This document shows positions 11,010-23,652 of a stretch of DNA of 64,000 nucleotides, piece after piece. Numbering within the stretch: the first letter of the stretch is position 1; the number at the start of each line of letters is the position of its first letter. This stretch comes from Pratylenchus scribneri (Eukaryota > Nematoda > Chromadorea > Rhabditida > Pratylenchidae). The position numbers were made by a program, and so were the translations under genes. The notes under the pieces are model-generated. The model ran no database searches. It saw only the letters and a list, made by a program, of their open reading frames with translations, and had not been told where the DNA came from. The stretch is taken from the NCBI GenBank assembly GCA_030063045.1, contig JAQSEB010000013.1, forward strand, positions 1,178,001 through 1,242,000, read 5' to 3'.

Positions 11010-11044
11010 TTTTATTTTGTAATTCATGTCGGAAATTGCAGCAA
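11010..11044 (-). CDS. Candidate internal exon, unknown protein
   Basis: The acceptor TTTTGTTGGTTTAG and donor GTAGAAAATA flank 35 nt on the minus strand, reading AAISDMNYKIK after two leading bases. A second frame is also open. Product unknown. Confidence 0.42.
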
Positions 11045-12009
11045 CTAAACCAACAAAATGAACGTTTATAAATATTTATTCAAATTTATTTTGATTGACC
11101 ATGCGTTTATTATTTATTTTAATTATTCAATTAAATTTATTTAATAAATTAAATGCAAATTAAAAATAATTGCTAATGAAATTTATACATGTTTGTAATC
11201 TATAAAGAAAATTTAAAATATAATTTAAGGAGTTTTTCCGCAAAAATTATATTTTTACTCCTTAGACAATTTAATTTTTAAAATCAAAATTTTCAAATTT
11301 ATGCATAGTTTACATCATTTATCTCATTCGTAAACAATGTGTGCCAAAGCCAAACAATTTTTCAAATATTAATATATTTCTTTTATTGTAAATTTAAATC
11401 TTACTAAAATAAGAGCAATTTTATCGAAAATTGTTTTTAATTTTTGATAATATTTTCATTTTGATATCTAATATAAAATTTTTATTAATCTAGTTCAATT
11501 TTAATTAATTTCTATGTTAATAAAGAATATTTGATTAATTAAATAGGCTTATTAAATTGTATTACAATTTTAATCATTTATTTAATCTACTTTTTGATAA
11601 ATTTTTCCCTAATAAAAATTCCTTTTTATAAATAATATTTAATTAGCCAAGTTCAATTTTCTTACAAACAAAATGCAATAAAATGTTCACTTTTTTTCTA
11701 AATATATTCTTTTTTTTGTTAAATTTTCATTATGTTTATTTTCAATTATTTCTTAATGAGACATATTAGGATATATATTTTTTTATTTTATTGATAATTT
11801 AAATATTTTATAAAAATTAAAATCACTCGCATAAAATTAAAATTTAATAATCCTTCCAAAATTTTTAAAATAAAAAAAAGTTTATTCGATACATTATTAT
11901 GAATTTAAATTTTTATTATAATTGTTCAATTTTTCATTGTCTCTCTGTCATTTACATTGTCTCTCTGTCATTTATTTAATTTCTCTTTTGGGTAAAGAGA
12001 AATTGACTC

Positions 12010-12165
12010 AATTCTAATATTTTCCCTTATAAAGAAAATTAATGGGTTATTTTGGGGGTTAATAGCTTTCCTGGCCAAGGGACATTACCTAGGGGCCAAT
12101 TATTATTAATGATTTTAGTTGAATTTGTTGCTATTTATTTCGATCCCTAGGATTATTGCGTTTTT
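12010..12165. other. Unassigned GC-richer island
   Basis: The island contains GGGTTATTTTGGGGGTTAAT and, around 12072-12105, TGGCC...GGCCA arms with CCAAGGG and CCTAGGGG between. Neither strand gives a convincing frame or splice pair. It could be non-coding RNA or an old repeat. Confidence 0.3.
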
Positions 12166-12607
12166 TACATTTCATTTTACACAAATACTTGTTAATAAGA
12201 TACTAAAATATTTTATATTTAATTTTATTATTCTTTATTTATTTCATCATTAAGTTTCTTTATTTTATTTCCAATGTCATTATTTTTAGGAATTAATTAT
12301 ATATCTATGAATGATATTATCAGTATGATATGAAAGTAAATCGATATTTTTTGGAAAATTTTTTTAAATGAGGCGAGTGTATACTATTTACTCCTATTGA
12401 ATTAACAAATCCCAAATCCTTCAAATCTTATAAATCAATTTGGAACTCGAAATTCTTAATATATAAAGTACGTTTGACTCAATTATCGCTTTAGAATAAA
12501 ATTTTCTAAACAAAATTTTATCAAGTAGAAAAATTTTTCTATAACATTTTTAATCAATATAAGATTACATTTACAATGTATGATCACGCAAATAATCCAG
12601 CAGAATT

Positions 12608-12718
12608 TTATTTGATGTAGTCATGGACATATGGGTCAAATATCTCCGAGAGTGTTAAGAGTCGATATGATTGAATTTTTAGAATATTTTTGAAAATAAG
12701 GGTCAAATAATTTGTCAT
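12608..12718 (-). CDS. Candidate small ORF or first exon
   Basis: This frame has 36 codons from ATG to TAA, ending LSEIFDPYVHDYIK. No good donor is seen inside it. Chance frames of this length occur in AT-rich DNA, and a plus-strand frame over the same island is also open. Weak. Confidence 0.27.
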   Translation of the reverse strand: MTNYLTLIFKNILKIQSYRLLTLSEIFDPYVHDYIK

Positions 12719-13019
12719 TATATTATTCTAAAATAATATAAATTAGTTAAATTCAATAAAATCTATTTTCATTAGATTTTGTTATTATAATCCTTGTTAA
12801 TGTTAAAAATTTCATTAATTTTTTCGATTTATAATTAAATAGAATGGGGAGAGTATATTCAATATATTCTATTCTAATTTTATTTTCATTTTCATGTTAC
12901 ATTTGTTATTTTTTAAAATTTATTATTGCCGGATTTGTGCATATATATTCTAAAGTTGCATTTGCCTCCATGTTGTCAAATGGATAAAGCAATTTTTTAT
13001 TAACACCGATTACATATAA

Positions 13020-16000
13020 ATTTAATATGTGTATTTATTCCATTATATTATCCCGCAATTTTCTTATAAAAATTTAAATTTTTTTCAGATGAATACTTTT
13101 AATTTATTTATTTTTTTCCATATTTCAGATTGTTATTTCAAAACAATATAGAGTATATCTTATTTTATTATCATAATTAGTGACTAGTCATTCTTATATA
13201 ATTTATTTTCTGAACTCCTTAGAATATTTTATTTTCTAATTATTTTTATAATAAAGATTTTAATTAAAAATTCATTTAAAAAATCATCGCAATAGTGCCT
13301 TTAGCAGGAAGTGCATCGTTGTAGGTCTTTGCTGAATCATTGCACAAATTATTGAAAATTTATATATTTATTTTTATAATTCCAAATATTATAATATAGT
13401 GAAATATTTAGTAGAGTTAAAATTAACATATATAATATTAAATATTTTCTTTAAAAAATAAATTTTTAATGAATATGGATATATCGTTTAATGAAGGTAT
13501 TTTCGAATTTATATTAATGAAGCCAAAATTAATATTTGGAAAATTTTTTAAATTTATTTTTTAAATTAATTCATAATAATATATTATTTAATACATAAAT
13601 TTCAAAAAATTTTTAAATTTTAAAATTAAACAAAATTATTATTAATTATTTATCATAATTATCGGTTTTTCAAATATTTTCATAATATTTAATTATTAAT
13701 TAATATTTTTTTGTCTTCATTTTATATTAACTAAACTTCTAAAACTAAATTTGTTTAAGCAAAATTGATTTTTTAAAAAATTTAATTCGACTTTTACTTT
13801 GGAAAAATCTATTGTGATTTGTAAGATTATCTTGCAAGAGAATTTGTATTTATTTTTATGTTTTATAAATTAATTATATTTATAGAAAAATAAATTTAAA
13901 AAATTTTAGCAATAATTAAATTAATTTTAGTTAAATTTTTCAATTTTTAACATATTATTTTTAATTAAATTTTATTTATTGTTTATAAAATTTTAATATT
14001 TTTTCATATCCAATTTTTTTCAATATTAGCAATTCTTAACAAAATTTTAATTATATATTTTTACCTTTAATCTGATAAAAAAGATTTCCATATGAATAAT
14101 TTGAATTGTTTTACTATGAATTTATTGAGTTTTTAAATTTTTTGAATTAATTTTTGTTAAATTTAGTGTTTACCACAGATTGCAAAGTTAATATTTTTAT
14201 TTTTTTTTTCATTTTATATAAAATTATATATTAATTTAATTTTAACAAATGTATTTTGCTTATTTTCTCTAAAATTATTATTTTTTCAATTTCATAATTT
14301 TAAATTCTTTTGTATTGTTGCTTAAATAAATATAATATTTTTATATCCTTAAACTTCATTTAACCAATTAATTTTATCATATTTTTCATATAATCAAGTA
14401 TTTTTTTGGAAATTAAATTTAGGCAATCAATATCATTCCATAAAACAGACCATTACTTCCATTATTATTCATATTCCACAGCCTTCTTAACCATATTTAA
14501 TAAATATAAACATATGCTAATATTTAAAAAAAATCAATTTTTATAGTGTCGAATTTATGAATTTGCAAATATTTCATTGAATTCATAAAGAATTTTCAAA
14601 ATGAATTAATTTCAATATATATTTAAAATTAATAAATAATAAGTCGTTTAATTTATCTTTATAGAATTATAAATCTAATTTAAGCTTTTAAAATTAAATT
14701 TGAATAGTATAATTATATATATAATTTTTGATATTTACCTCTTAATAATACAAGTAATTTATTGTCTATTAGAAATAAAGATTTTTTCTGTAAGTGCAGA
14801 ATTTTAAATTTCATATTTTTACAATGTTATCCCCTTTTTAGACTCTTACAATTTTGGTCTGATTATTTTTTGGTGAGTTATTTAACAAATTTTCGAATAA
14901 TTCACGTAAAATAAATCTAATACTTTTCATTTTATGATATTTATATTTTTTTTTTATATTTAAAATAATTTATTATTTTTATAAGTAATTAATTAATTTT
15001 GGAATTGTTGTTTTCCATTAAATCTTATTTTGTTTAAATACAAATTTTTTATTGAAGATTTTGATCATAATATAGTTTTTATTTAACTTTACAAAAATTT
15101 ATTAATAAAAATAAAAAGTTACAATACATTCATTATTTGAATTATTTTATTCTTTTGAACATTATTGATAAATTATATTTTTTCTTTATTAAAAAACATA
15201 TTTTTCATGATAAAATTTATAATCGAAATATTGTTATTTTATTTAAATATTTCATTATTTATGAATATATTTATTTTATATTTTATGTTTAGAATGTTTT
15301 TTTTTCTTTTTAAATATGTCATATTTCTGTTCTTCCCTAATAATTATTATTTTTATTTATTTAATAAAACTCCGATGAAATAATTTATTGTATGCATTTC
15401 TTATGTTTTGTTTGCGTTTATTATGTTCATTCATTCACAAATGTTAAAACATAAATTTTACTTAGAAAGGGATGATTTTTTAAAATTTATTTATATATAT
15501 TTTATCATTAAATTTTGCTTATGCGGCGTTTATATAAATTTTGTTACAGAATTAACTCTTACCATTTTTATTATTAAAATATCATCAAAAAATTTATTAG
15601 AAATTTATTCTAATTAATAGAAATTTTTTGCAACTTCTACACGTGGATTTTTATATTATTTTTATTTTAATTTATTTTTTAAATTTTTATCATCCGATCT
15701 TAATTTAATAAATAAAAATTTTATGAGAGAAATTAAAGAATATAACTCATGTTTTCTTCGAATAGAATCTATATTCCATTTTTATTTAAAAATGAAGTGT
15801 TTATTATTAGTGTAAAATTTTTTTATAATTTTGTAATCATTAAATATAATATTATTATTTTTAATAATTGTGCTTTAATTATAATTGTTTAAGTAGTAAT
15901 ATTAAATACATATATATTTAAATATGTATTCTATATTTTCAAAATTTCTTTATGCAAAAATTCATCTCAATTTGAATGATTAATCCTTTAGTATTCAATG

Positions 16001-17562
16001 CTGACCAGTTATCATTATTGGTTTAGGTTTCATATTAATTGAAAATTTTAAAAATTTATTTTAATTATATTTTATAATTAAGAATTACTTTTTTAATATT
16101 TAAATTATCTTCTTTTATGTTTTTTAAATATCTTTAAATTTCTGACTTGATTAAAGTATTTTTACATAAAAATATTAGATGATATCGATTGACTTGAATT
16201 CTTAAAGTCGATTGCCTTTTAAAAAATATTGAAATCGCATGAACTTCAGAGAATTTATAAAGGCAGTTAAAATCTTAAGCCACAAAATTGATAATTATGA
16301 TTTAAATTTCATAAAATAATATAATAAATATAATAATATTAATTTTTTATTTCATTTATTTATTTAAAATTAATTAATTTCTGATAAAATCTTATTAAAA
16401 ATATTTATTTTTTAGTATAACGTCAATTTCGGACGAATTTAATTAATACTACAAATTTTATTAAGAATTAAACCAGTGTAATTCAATGGAAATCCATTTA
16501 TAAATTTGTAGCTATCAGCTTATGATTAGAAATTAAATGTTTTAGTTTATATGTATTATTTTAATTATTAAAAATTAACATGATGATAAATCTTATTGTA
16601 TAAATTATATAAAAATGGATTTATTTTTTTTCTTGCATTTATATTTTTTGTAATTATTCTATTTCTAATTAATTTGAATCATTTCTTGAATAATACAAAA
16701 ACAATTACTTAAATTATTTTTTAATTTTTTTTGATATATTTTCTTTTGATTATTTTAAATTATGAAAAATTAAAAAAATAATTAAATTTCCATTATTTTT
16801 AATAAGTTTTATTTAATGTTTATTTTATTCCATCTTAATAATATTATTATTTAATCTTTTGATTTAAAATCATTTTATCGTTTTTTATGAATAGTATTTG
16901 AAGAGAATTATAAAATAACTAGTTACATTATATTCAATTAGGAATTGATTATTTTTCATTTTAATTTTATATATTTAGAAATTGCTGGATGGATTACTTA
17001 TATTTTTATTATCAATATAATAATATTATTATTTTAATTAAATTTTTAATAATTAAATGAATCTTATTTTATTTTATAAATTTTATATGTTTTTTGATAA
17101 ATTGGAACACAAAAATAGCTAAAATAAATTTATAATAATTTTTCATTATTCATTAAGAAATCTCATAATTCAATTAATTTTTTCTTTTAGTTAAATCAAT
17201 ACCATTATTTCAACTCTTTTTAAAAATTAACCAAAAATTGTATTTTTCCTAATTTCAAAAATTTCTAAATTATTAAATCTAAAAATTAGTACATCATTTT
17301 ATTTCTAAAAATATGAATAGAAAGTAATATTCTATAAACTGTATTTTACAGTTGATAGTAATTATCAACACTTCGGTTAATTTTACTATCAATTTATAAT
17401 AATTCTTTTTTTTATTTAAAATATGTACTATACTAAGAACTTGAATTTCGCCATGAAAAAATTTTATAATTTTATAAAATTTGTGTGAAACTAATTATTT
17501 ATAATTTATTTTTCCTTTAAATTATTTTTATAACAATCATCCTCTTTTATTAAAATTTTCAC
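13020..17562. other. Long AT-rich stretch
   Basis: There is little but A/T-rich DNA here. Islands at 13290-13350 and 15985-16020 carry open frames without decisive splice pairs. The T-rich frames at 15165-15383 and 15408-15617 consist of Phe, Ile, Leu and Tyr and are not credible genes. A perfect 7-bp-arm hairpin (GTTGATA...TATCAAC) lies near 17352. Confidence 0.6.
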
Positions 17563-17606
17563 TTTGCTGCTGCGTGGGAGCCTATATATTAGGAATTGAG
17601 ACAGAT
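17563..17606 (-). CDS. Candidate internal exon, unknown protein
   Basis: The minus-strand acceptor AAAATCACAAAG and donor GTGAAAATTT bracket 44 nt with one open frame in that phase, LSQFLIYRLPRSSK. The island is clearly richer in G+C than its surroundings. Product unknown. Confidence 0.42.
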
Positions 17607-17723
17607 CTTTGTGATTTTGTTGAAAAATATCTTTAAAAATTTGAATTCTGTTTTAAATAATTTCTTTAATTTAATAGAAAATATCGTTGTGACAAGTGTT
17701 GACATATCTATTTATCTTTAAGA

Positions 17724-17822
17724 ATGGATGCTTCTATATTCTTTTAAATTTTAATCAATTTTTTAAAAATATTTTATAAAATTCTTTTATAAATTTTAAA
17801 AAATATTTGGCCAAATATATTT
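17724..17822. repeat. Dispersed repeat copy 2
   Basis: Aligns with 493-590 by eye, from ATGGATGCTT to GGCCAAATATATT, with small gaps. Same orientation. Confidence 0.5.
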
Positions 17823-18329
17823 CGAATTTTTTAAATTAATATTTTATACAAATTTTTAGTAAAATTTGAAACCTATTTCGCTTCTCAGCTCTTTAATTCA
17901 TAATTCTTTACGAAAAGGATCAATCAACTTCCAAACTTTAAATGTATATGTATTATATAAATTGATTACTTGCTAAATAAATTTTTTAATGATTTACAAT
18001 TTTTGAACATTAAAGTATCTATAAAAAATAAATTTTCCATATTTATAAATTTCGGATCTATAATATCATTTAATTAATTTGATTATTTTATTTTAAAATA
18101 TAATATAAATTTTGCTCATTATTTAAATTTTTAAAAATTTTCTTTTTGCAATAAATTGTTTTGAATTTATCATTTTATAACAATGATAATTTTTGTTTTA
18201 ATTTAAATTATATCTTTAAACAAAAAAAACTTTTTTATATGCATCAATATGATAAAAATATTATGAAATTTTTGTTGTTTTCCTGAATAATTTTCATCAT
18301 ATCAATAATTTTTTGAAATATGCATTAAG

Positions 18330-18365
18330 ACGTTTCCGTTAGATGCTGCAAATGCATTCTTGAGA
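18330..18365 (+). CDS. Candidate exon, unknown protein
   Basis: After the acceptor ATATGCATTAAG the frame reads TFPLDAANAFLR and a possible donor GTTATTTC follows. The frame stays open for a further 18 codons if that donor is not used. Weak. Confidence 0.3.
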
Positions 18366-19399
18366 GTTATTTCGTTTACTGAATATATTTTTTTCAAGTC
18401 CCATTCCAGAATATAGGAGCTTTTGCCGAATAAAATTCAAATTTAAATTTTATACTTTATATATATCAATCAGTTTATTTTCTTTAAAATTCATTTGGGT
18501 ATTCTTTCTTTTAATTTATTCATGTTTTCCATCCAATTTTGCCTTCATATTAATTTATTAAATTAAAATTATTCTGTTATTTGATTTTGTAAATAACTCT
18601 ATGCATTAATTAATTAATTCTATTTTTATGATTCGATTTATTTTTAAATAAATTTATTAATAATTTCATAATTTTTTTTCAATTATTAAATTTTAATACG
18701 TCTTTTCCGTTAAATTTTCTTTTAATTTATAACTTGATTTTTTATTTTAGAAATAAATCTTTTTATTTTATTTTTTCTAAATTCTTATTTTTAAATTATA
18801 AAATTTAATTAAATTTCCTATAATTAGATATTATTTATTTCTTTTTTTTAAATTTGAAGATATTTAAATAAATTATCTTTTCCAGATTAAATTATATCTG
18901 GCTCAAAGTTAGATCATCATAGTTTATTTTTAAAAAATAATTATAAATTTTATTAGAAATATTTTTTAAATTTTCTTTGATATAGATATTTCGCATATAT
19001 ATTTTCCAATTTTTTGGAAAATAAAATAATTTAGATAAATAACTCTTTTAAAAATTAATCTTTTTATTATTTTATCAAAAATGAATTTTATTTTTTTTAT
19101 TGATAAATGAATTTTGGTATATTGTGATTTATTTTTCGCTATAAAATTGTATAATTATATTTATTGATGACAATTTTTAATTTATTTAAATTTTTAATAA
19201 TTTTTTCCATTTATTTATATATTTATTATTTCCAATTTTGGAAATAAATTATTTTATTTACTATAATTAATATTATTTTTTTTATATATTAAATTTTAAA
19301 TTGCTTGCATCGAATTTTTATAATAATAATTATTTTTCTTTCCTAATTCACTAATATAATAGTTGTCCATAAATTTTTCGCATCCTTCAGGGTCAAAAA

Positions 19400-19547
19400 C
19401 TATTTATTAGTGTATTTTTGAGGCACTTCCACGAGATCATGTGAATGTTCGTTGTCATATTTTTTCATCTCAACTTCATTCACCCAGTTAGAAGAAATAA
19501 ATAAAAAATTAATTTCAACAAATTTAATAAAATGTGTTGATTATAAA
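19400..19547 (-). CDS. Open exon-like frame, unknown protein
   Basis: About 48 codons are open on the minus strand, ending in TAG at 19400. The GC-richer end reads VNEVEMKKYDNEHSHDLVE. No AG acceptor lies in front of it. A second minus frame right after the stop (FDPEGCEKFMDNYY) is also protein-like, so a 1-nt indel or a very short intron is possible. Confidence 0.32.
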
Positions 19548-21113
19548 AAGATTTATTTATTATTTAATATATGATTTATAAAAAGAGGTTCATAAAATTT
19601 AGATTTAAATATGATGCTTTATCTGAATAAAATTTACTATCTTCTTTAAATTTTAATAATTTCTATCTTTATATTAATTTTATTTGATTATCCAACAAGT
19701 TTTTTTTGAGTTAATAATGTATGTGTATAGAAAAGAATCAAAAAATTTAAATTTTATATTTTCTTTAAAAAAATTTATTCAATTTTTTAAAGATATTTAT
19801 TTGTAATTTTTATTATTTATCATTATAAAATTTCTAAAAATTTAATTTAGTGTGAATTGATTTAAATAATTATCAAGAAAAATCCATGCATATTTTTACA
19901 ATTATAAATGTCAAACTTTTCTTTTAAAATCTATTTTTTTATAAATTAATCCGGATGAGTTCATCTGTATATATGATATGATTAAATAGTAATTAATATT
20001 TTTTCATTTGATAAAAAGGATTTGCAAAAAAATAATCTAAATTTTCATAAAAATGTAGTTATCATTATATAAATTAAATTTGCTCTATATTATACTTATT
20101 TTTAAATTTTAATTAATCAATTAATCATCACTTTAAAATTTTTCTTTTTTTAATTAATTAAATCATTTTCAATTTCATAATTTATATCTTTATATGTTTT
20201 TATTAGTAACAATCGCTTTACTTTTAATCCAATTTTAAAAAAGAATTATATTATATTAAATTTAAAAATATTATAATTTATTTATGTAATCATAAAATTT
20301 CTGGAAAAAAATAATCAAAACTGAATTGAATAAATCTACTTATTAATTTGAATTTAATCGACAATAAATTATTAAAATTTTTAGCCTTCTATTTATTGAT
20401 TCACAATTTATGGAATTTAAATAATTTTTACCTTAGAAATTATATAGACATTTAATTTTTTAGAACATTACTATTTTAAATTGAAATAGATCTTAATTGA
20501 TTCAACGATCCTTTTACTTTTTATTAAGAGATATTAATCATGTAATTCTGAGACGTTAATTTATATTATCAATAATAAATTTTATTCTAATATCTAAATT
20601 TAAATTTTTAAATTAATTTCAACATAAAAAATCGACATTTTAATGTTTATATTTTTATTTCTTTTATGTTATTTAATTATTTCATTTAATATGTAATTTC
20701 TTTAATTTATTTTATTTTCCATTTTTTAAATTTTTTTTATATTTTTCAACAAATTTTATAATATTTATTTTATTACATATTTATTTTATTACATTCATTA
20801 ATTAAAAGCAAGTTTAGATTTTTTCATTAATTATCATTTTTAGTCAATAAATAATTTTCTTTTGCATTCAATTAATAAAAATTATATTGCCCCAATTTTT
20901 AACAATTTATATTTTAATTTTTATTTATTTTTTTTTCATTTTACTCAATAAAAATTGAATAATTTTTATTTACTTATTTATTTTTATATAAATCAGAAAT
21001 TATTATTAAGTATTCCAAAAATTAATTCTGATAATTATAAATAGTAGAAATATATAAAACATTCAATTTTGGTTCACTATTTCAGAACATATTCCGATAT
21101 TGACTTTTATTAG

Positions 21114-21373
21114 TGATAATTTTTCCAGTTATTAATCTGTCCAAATTGAAATCTCCATCAATATCCATCCGTCCATCTATCAAATCCAAACATATCCATC
21201 GGCAAAAATCATCATCATCAATATCATACCTTTCAACCAACTATATTTATTTTGTTGTTTTATTTATTTATTTATTTAAATATGTCTCACTAAATTATTT
21301 TCCATCGCCAAAATTTATCACACCACCCAAAAACAACAATAAATATTCAGTCGCAAGTGTCGACCAACCGTAA
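21114..21373 (+). CDS. Candidate Ser/Pro-rich exon ending in stop
   Basis: The acceptor GACTTTTATTAG precedes an 86-codon open frame. Its first part is Ser/Lys-rich (KSPSISIRPSIKSKHIHR) and its last part Pro/Asn-rich (PSPKFITPPKNNNK), ending SVASVDQP and a TAA. The C-rich codons differ from the T-rich chance frames nearby. The middle, hydrophobic and AT-rich, may be an intron. Probably a disordered region; function unknown. Confidence 0.42.
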
Positions 21374-21505
21374 TTTTCCAGTTGTAATTTATATTTTTTG
21401 GAAAGATTGTAAGTGTAAAATTCATATACTCCATTTAAAAATAATAATTGTATTTAATAAATCAAACTAATATTTGCCAATATCATTATTTTTGGATGTT
21501 TCTAG

Positions 21506-21577
21506 TGGGACATTGATGACGACTTTGATATCAAAAAGGAATACTATGAGGAATTAATATTCATAATGGATTTATGA
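21506..21577 (+). CDS. Candidate terminal exon, acidic
   Basis: The acceptor TTTGGATGTTTCTAG is followed by 23 codons and TGA. The frame is strongly charged (WDIDDDFDIKKEYYEEL). Purine-rich sequence continues to about 21700 with further open pieces such as NIGEDGGDICEYREH, so the gene may extend. Function unknown. Confidence 0.45.
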   Translation, partial: WDIDDDFDIKKEYYEELIFIMDL

Positions 21578-22213
21578 AATATTTTATGCATATTTTATTT
21601 GATATAAAAATTTTTGATGAATATTGGAGAGGATGGAGGGGATATTTGTGAATATAGGGAACATTAAAGAAGAGTGAGGATATTGAGGGGGAATATCAAT
21701 TTGAATAATGATTTTTTATCTCTAATATTTAATTATTTAATAATTAATTCTTTTTATAAAATCTTTTAATAAAATTATTTTTTTATTAGAAATCAATTAA
21801 ATGAGAAGAATTAAACTTATTGAACAGATAGAATATATTTCTTGAATTTTGATTTAAAATTTCTCAATTTTTAAAGAAATTTTCTTTTAATTTAAAAATT
21901 TTAATTGTTAATGAATATTAGATTTGACAAACATTTCATGAATTATATGTTATATATATACCAACTCTAATTGCCGCATTTGCAGTACATTTAAATGATC
22001 TACAGAAATATTGTATTATTTATTTCAATTTTTATGAATTATTAATTTAATTTATTTAAAATTTTTTATTTTTATATTTATATGGAAAATTTTTTTATAG
22101 ATATTAATTTACATTTTTTTATTTGATAAATTTATATTTTTTCATAAATTAATTTTTTTTTAATTCTACCTTCTTTTTTTTATTTGCGCTTCTTCTGTTT
22201 GAGCAAATATTAC

Positions 22214-22298
22214 TCGGAGTTGTCCACATATTCTTTCATTAATTATAAGTCTGTAATTCGATCCAAATCGCCAAACATGGTCGGAATTGGTGGAATTT
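22214..22298 (-). CDS. Candidate internal exon, unknown protein
   Basis: The acceptor AAAATGATGAAG and donor GTAATATTTG on the minus strand bracket 85 nt encoding 28 residues that include VWRFGSNYRLIINERICGQL. A competing minus frame (NDEEIPPIPTMFGDLDRITD) with acceptor AAAAGCTAG covers the same island, so strand is better supported than frame. Confidence 0.42.
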
Positions 22299-22570
22299 CT
22301 TCATCATTTTGAATGATATTATCAAATTTGATATATGGAAATATTAACTAGCTTTTGAAAAGATAAAAACATTAAAAAATTCTATATGGAATGTTTATCT
22401 TTTTTTAATTTTGAATGGTCATAACTTCATATATTTTAAGTTAAAAAGATAATAACGTCATGGTTCATTTGCTTTGAATTCTCATTTCTATAAACCATTT
22501 AATATAAATTGATAAATGATTCAATTTTCGATAACTTTTATTAATTTCCTATGGTAATTTAATCAAATTT

Positions 22571-22660
22571 TTAATTCATGTGTTCCAATTTCCATTTCTT
22601 TTTTCTGATTTCGCTAAGTAAGCCATCTATTCTTTTCGCTCGTAGACTTGACCCTCTCAT
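22571..22660 (-). CDS. Candidate small basic ORF
   Basis: ATG to TAA, 29 residues, beginning MRGSSLRAKRIDGLLSEIRK. The plus strand has possible GT/AG signals in the same place. Weak. Confidence 0.28.
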   Translation of the reverse strand: MRGSSLRAKRIDGLLSEIRKKKWKLEHMN

Positions 22661-23126
22661 TTAATTTCTCTTTTTAACGATTTAGTTAAACTCGTTGTGT
22701 AATATGGGAAGAACAAAAATTGCATAATTTTTAAAATATTATTTGGAATATTTAAAAAATTAATAACAATTTATTTTCAAATCGATAATTTATTTTATAA
22801 AAACCATCAATTTCTTTTAGAAATTTTTAATAAATTAAATTTATGAATATAAATTTTACCTATCATATTGATTGAGAATATTTTATTATTATTATTTGAG
22901 ATTATTCAAATAAACCCAAATTCTTAAGAACAAATTTTAGTGCAAATTCATTCTTTGGCTGTTTCATTCTTGCTTATATTAAAATTAATAAAGTACTTTA
23001 TCAAAATAATTTTATGTTTATATTTTATTTCGAGGCAGTTTTAACTTTTTTTAATTTTCAATTAAAATTTATAAATCTTTGCACTCAAAAAGAGCACTGA
23101 GCTAATAATTCAAAATTTAATTTGGC

Positions 23127-23652
23127 ATTCCAAATTTTAGTCTTAAATTTTAAAATTTAGATTGCTTTATTAAATTAAACTGAAATAAAAAAAATTGATA
23201 AATTTTTTTTAAAAAGGGAATCAAATATCAATTTTTTTATCATCGATAGAATAATGATCATTATCGTTCCATGTAATAATGATTCTTTATAAAAAAAATA
23301 AGAATCAATTCTTTAAGAAAATTTGAAGAAAAGAAAATACTTCTTATTAAGATATATGTATTAAATATTGAAGACCTCGTTTAATATTTATTCCAAATTT
23401 TAGTCTTAAATTTTAAAATTTAGATTGCTTTATTAAATTAAACTGAAATAAAAAAAATTGATAAATTTTTTTTAAAAAGGGAATCAAATATCAATTTTTT
23501 TATCATCGATAGAATAATGATCATTATCGTTCCATGTAATAATGATTCTTTATAAAAAAAATAAGAATCAATTCTTTAAGAAAATTTGAAGAAAAGAAAA
23601 TACTTCTTATTAAGATATATGTATTAAATATTGAAGACCTCGTTTAATATTT
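23127..23652 (+). repeat. 263-bp tandem duplication, two copies
   Basis: 23127-23389 and 23390-23652 appear identical base for base, from ATTCCAAATTTTAG to CGTTTAATATTT. The unit includes ATCATCGATAGAATAATGAT and no credible gene. Identity implies a recent duplication or an assembly artefact. Confidence 0.9.

Larger units (their letters stand above)
10427..12600. other. AT-rich stretch right of element A
   Basis: It begins with the remainder of the duplicated unit broken by element A. An ATG frame at 10498 (MSSIANRLEF) is too short to call. A 21-bp tandem pair built on TGTCTCTCTGTCATTTA lies near 11937-11975. One splice-supported exon and one GC island are listed separately. Confidence 0.5.

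Noticed and set aside
15165..15617. Two plus-strand ORFs of 72 and 69 codons
   Set aside because: Almost only Phe, Ile, Leu, Tyr and Lys from T-rich DNA, no splice or start support; expected by chance.
22620..22650. A 28-bp GT...AG intron on the plus strand
   Set aside because: Signals fit, but neither flanking frame is convincing and such a short intron would need other examples.
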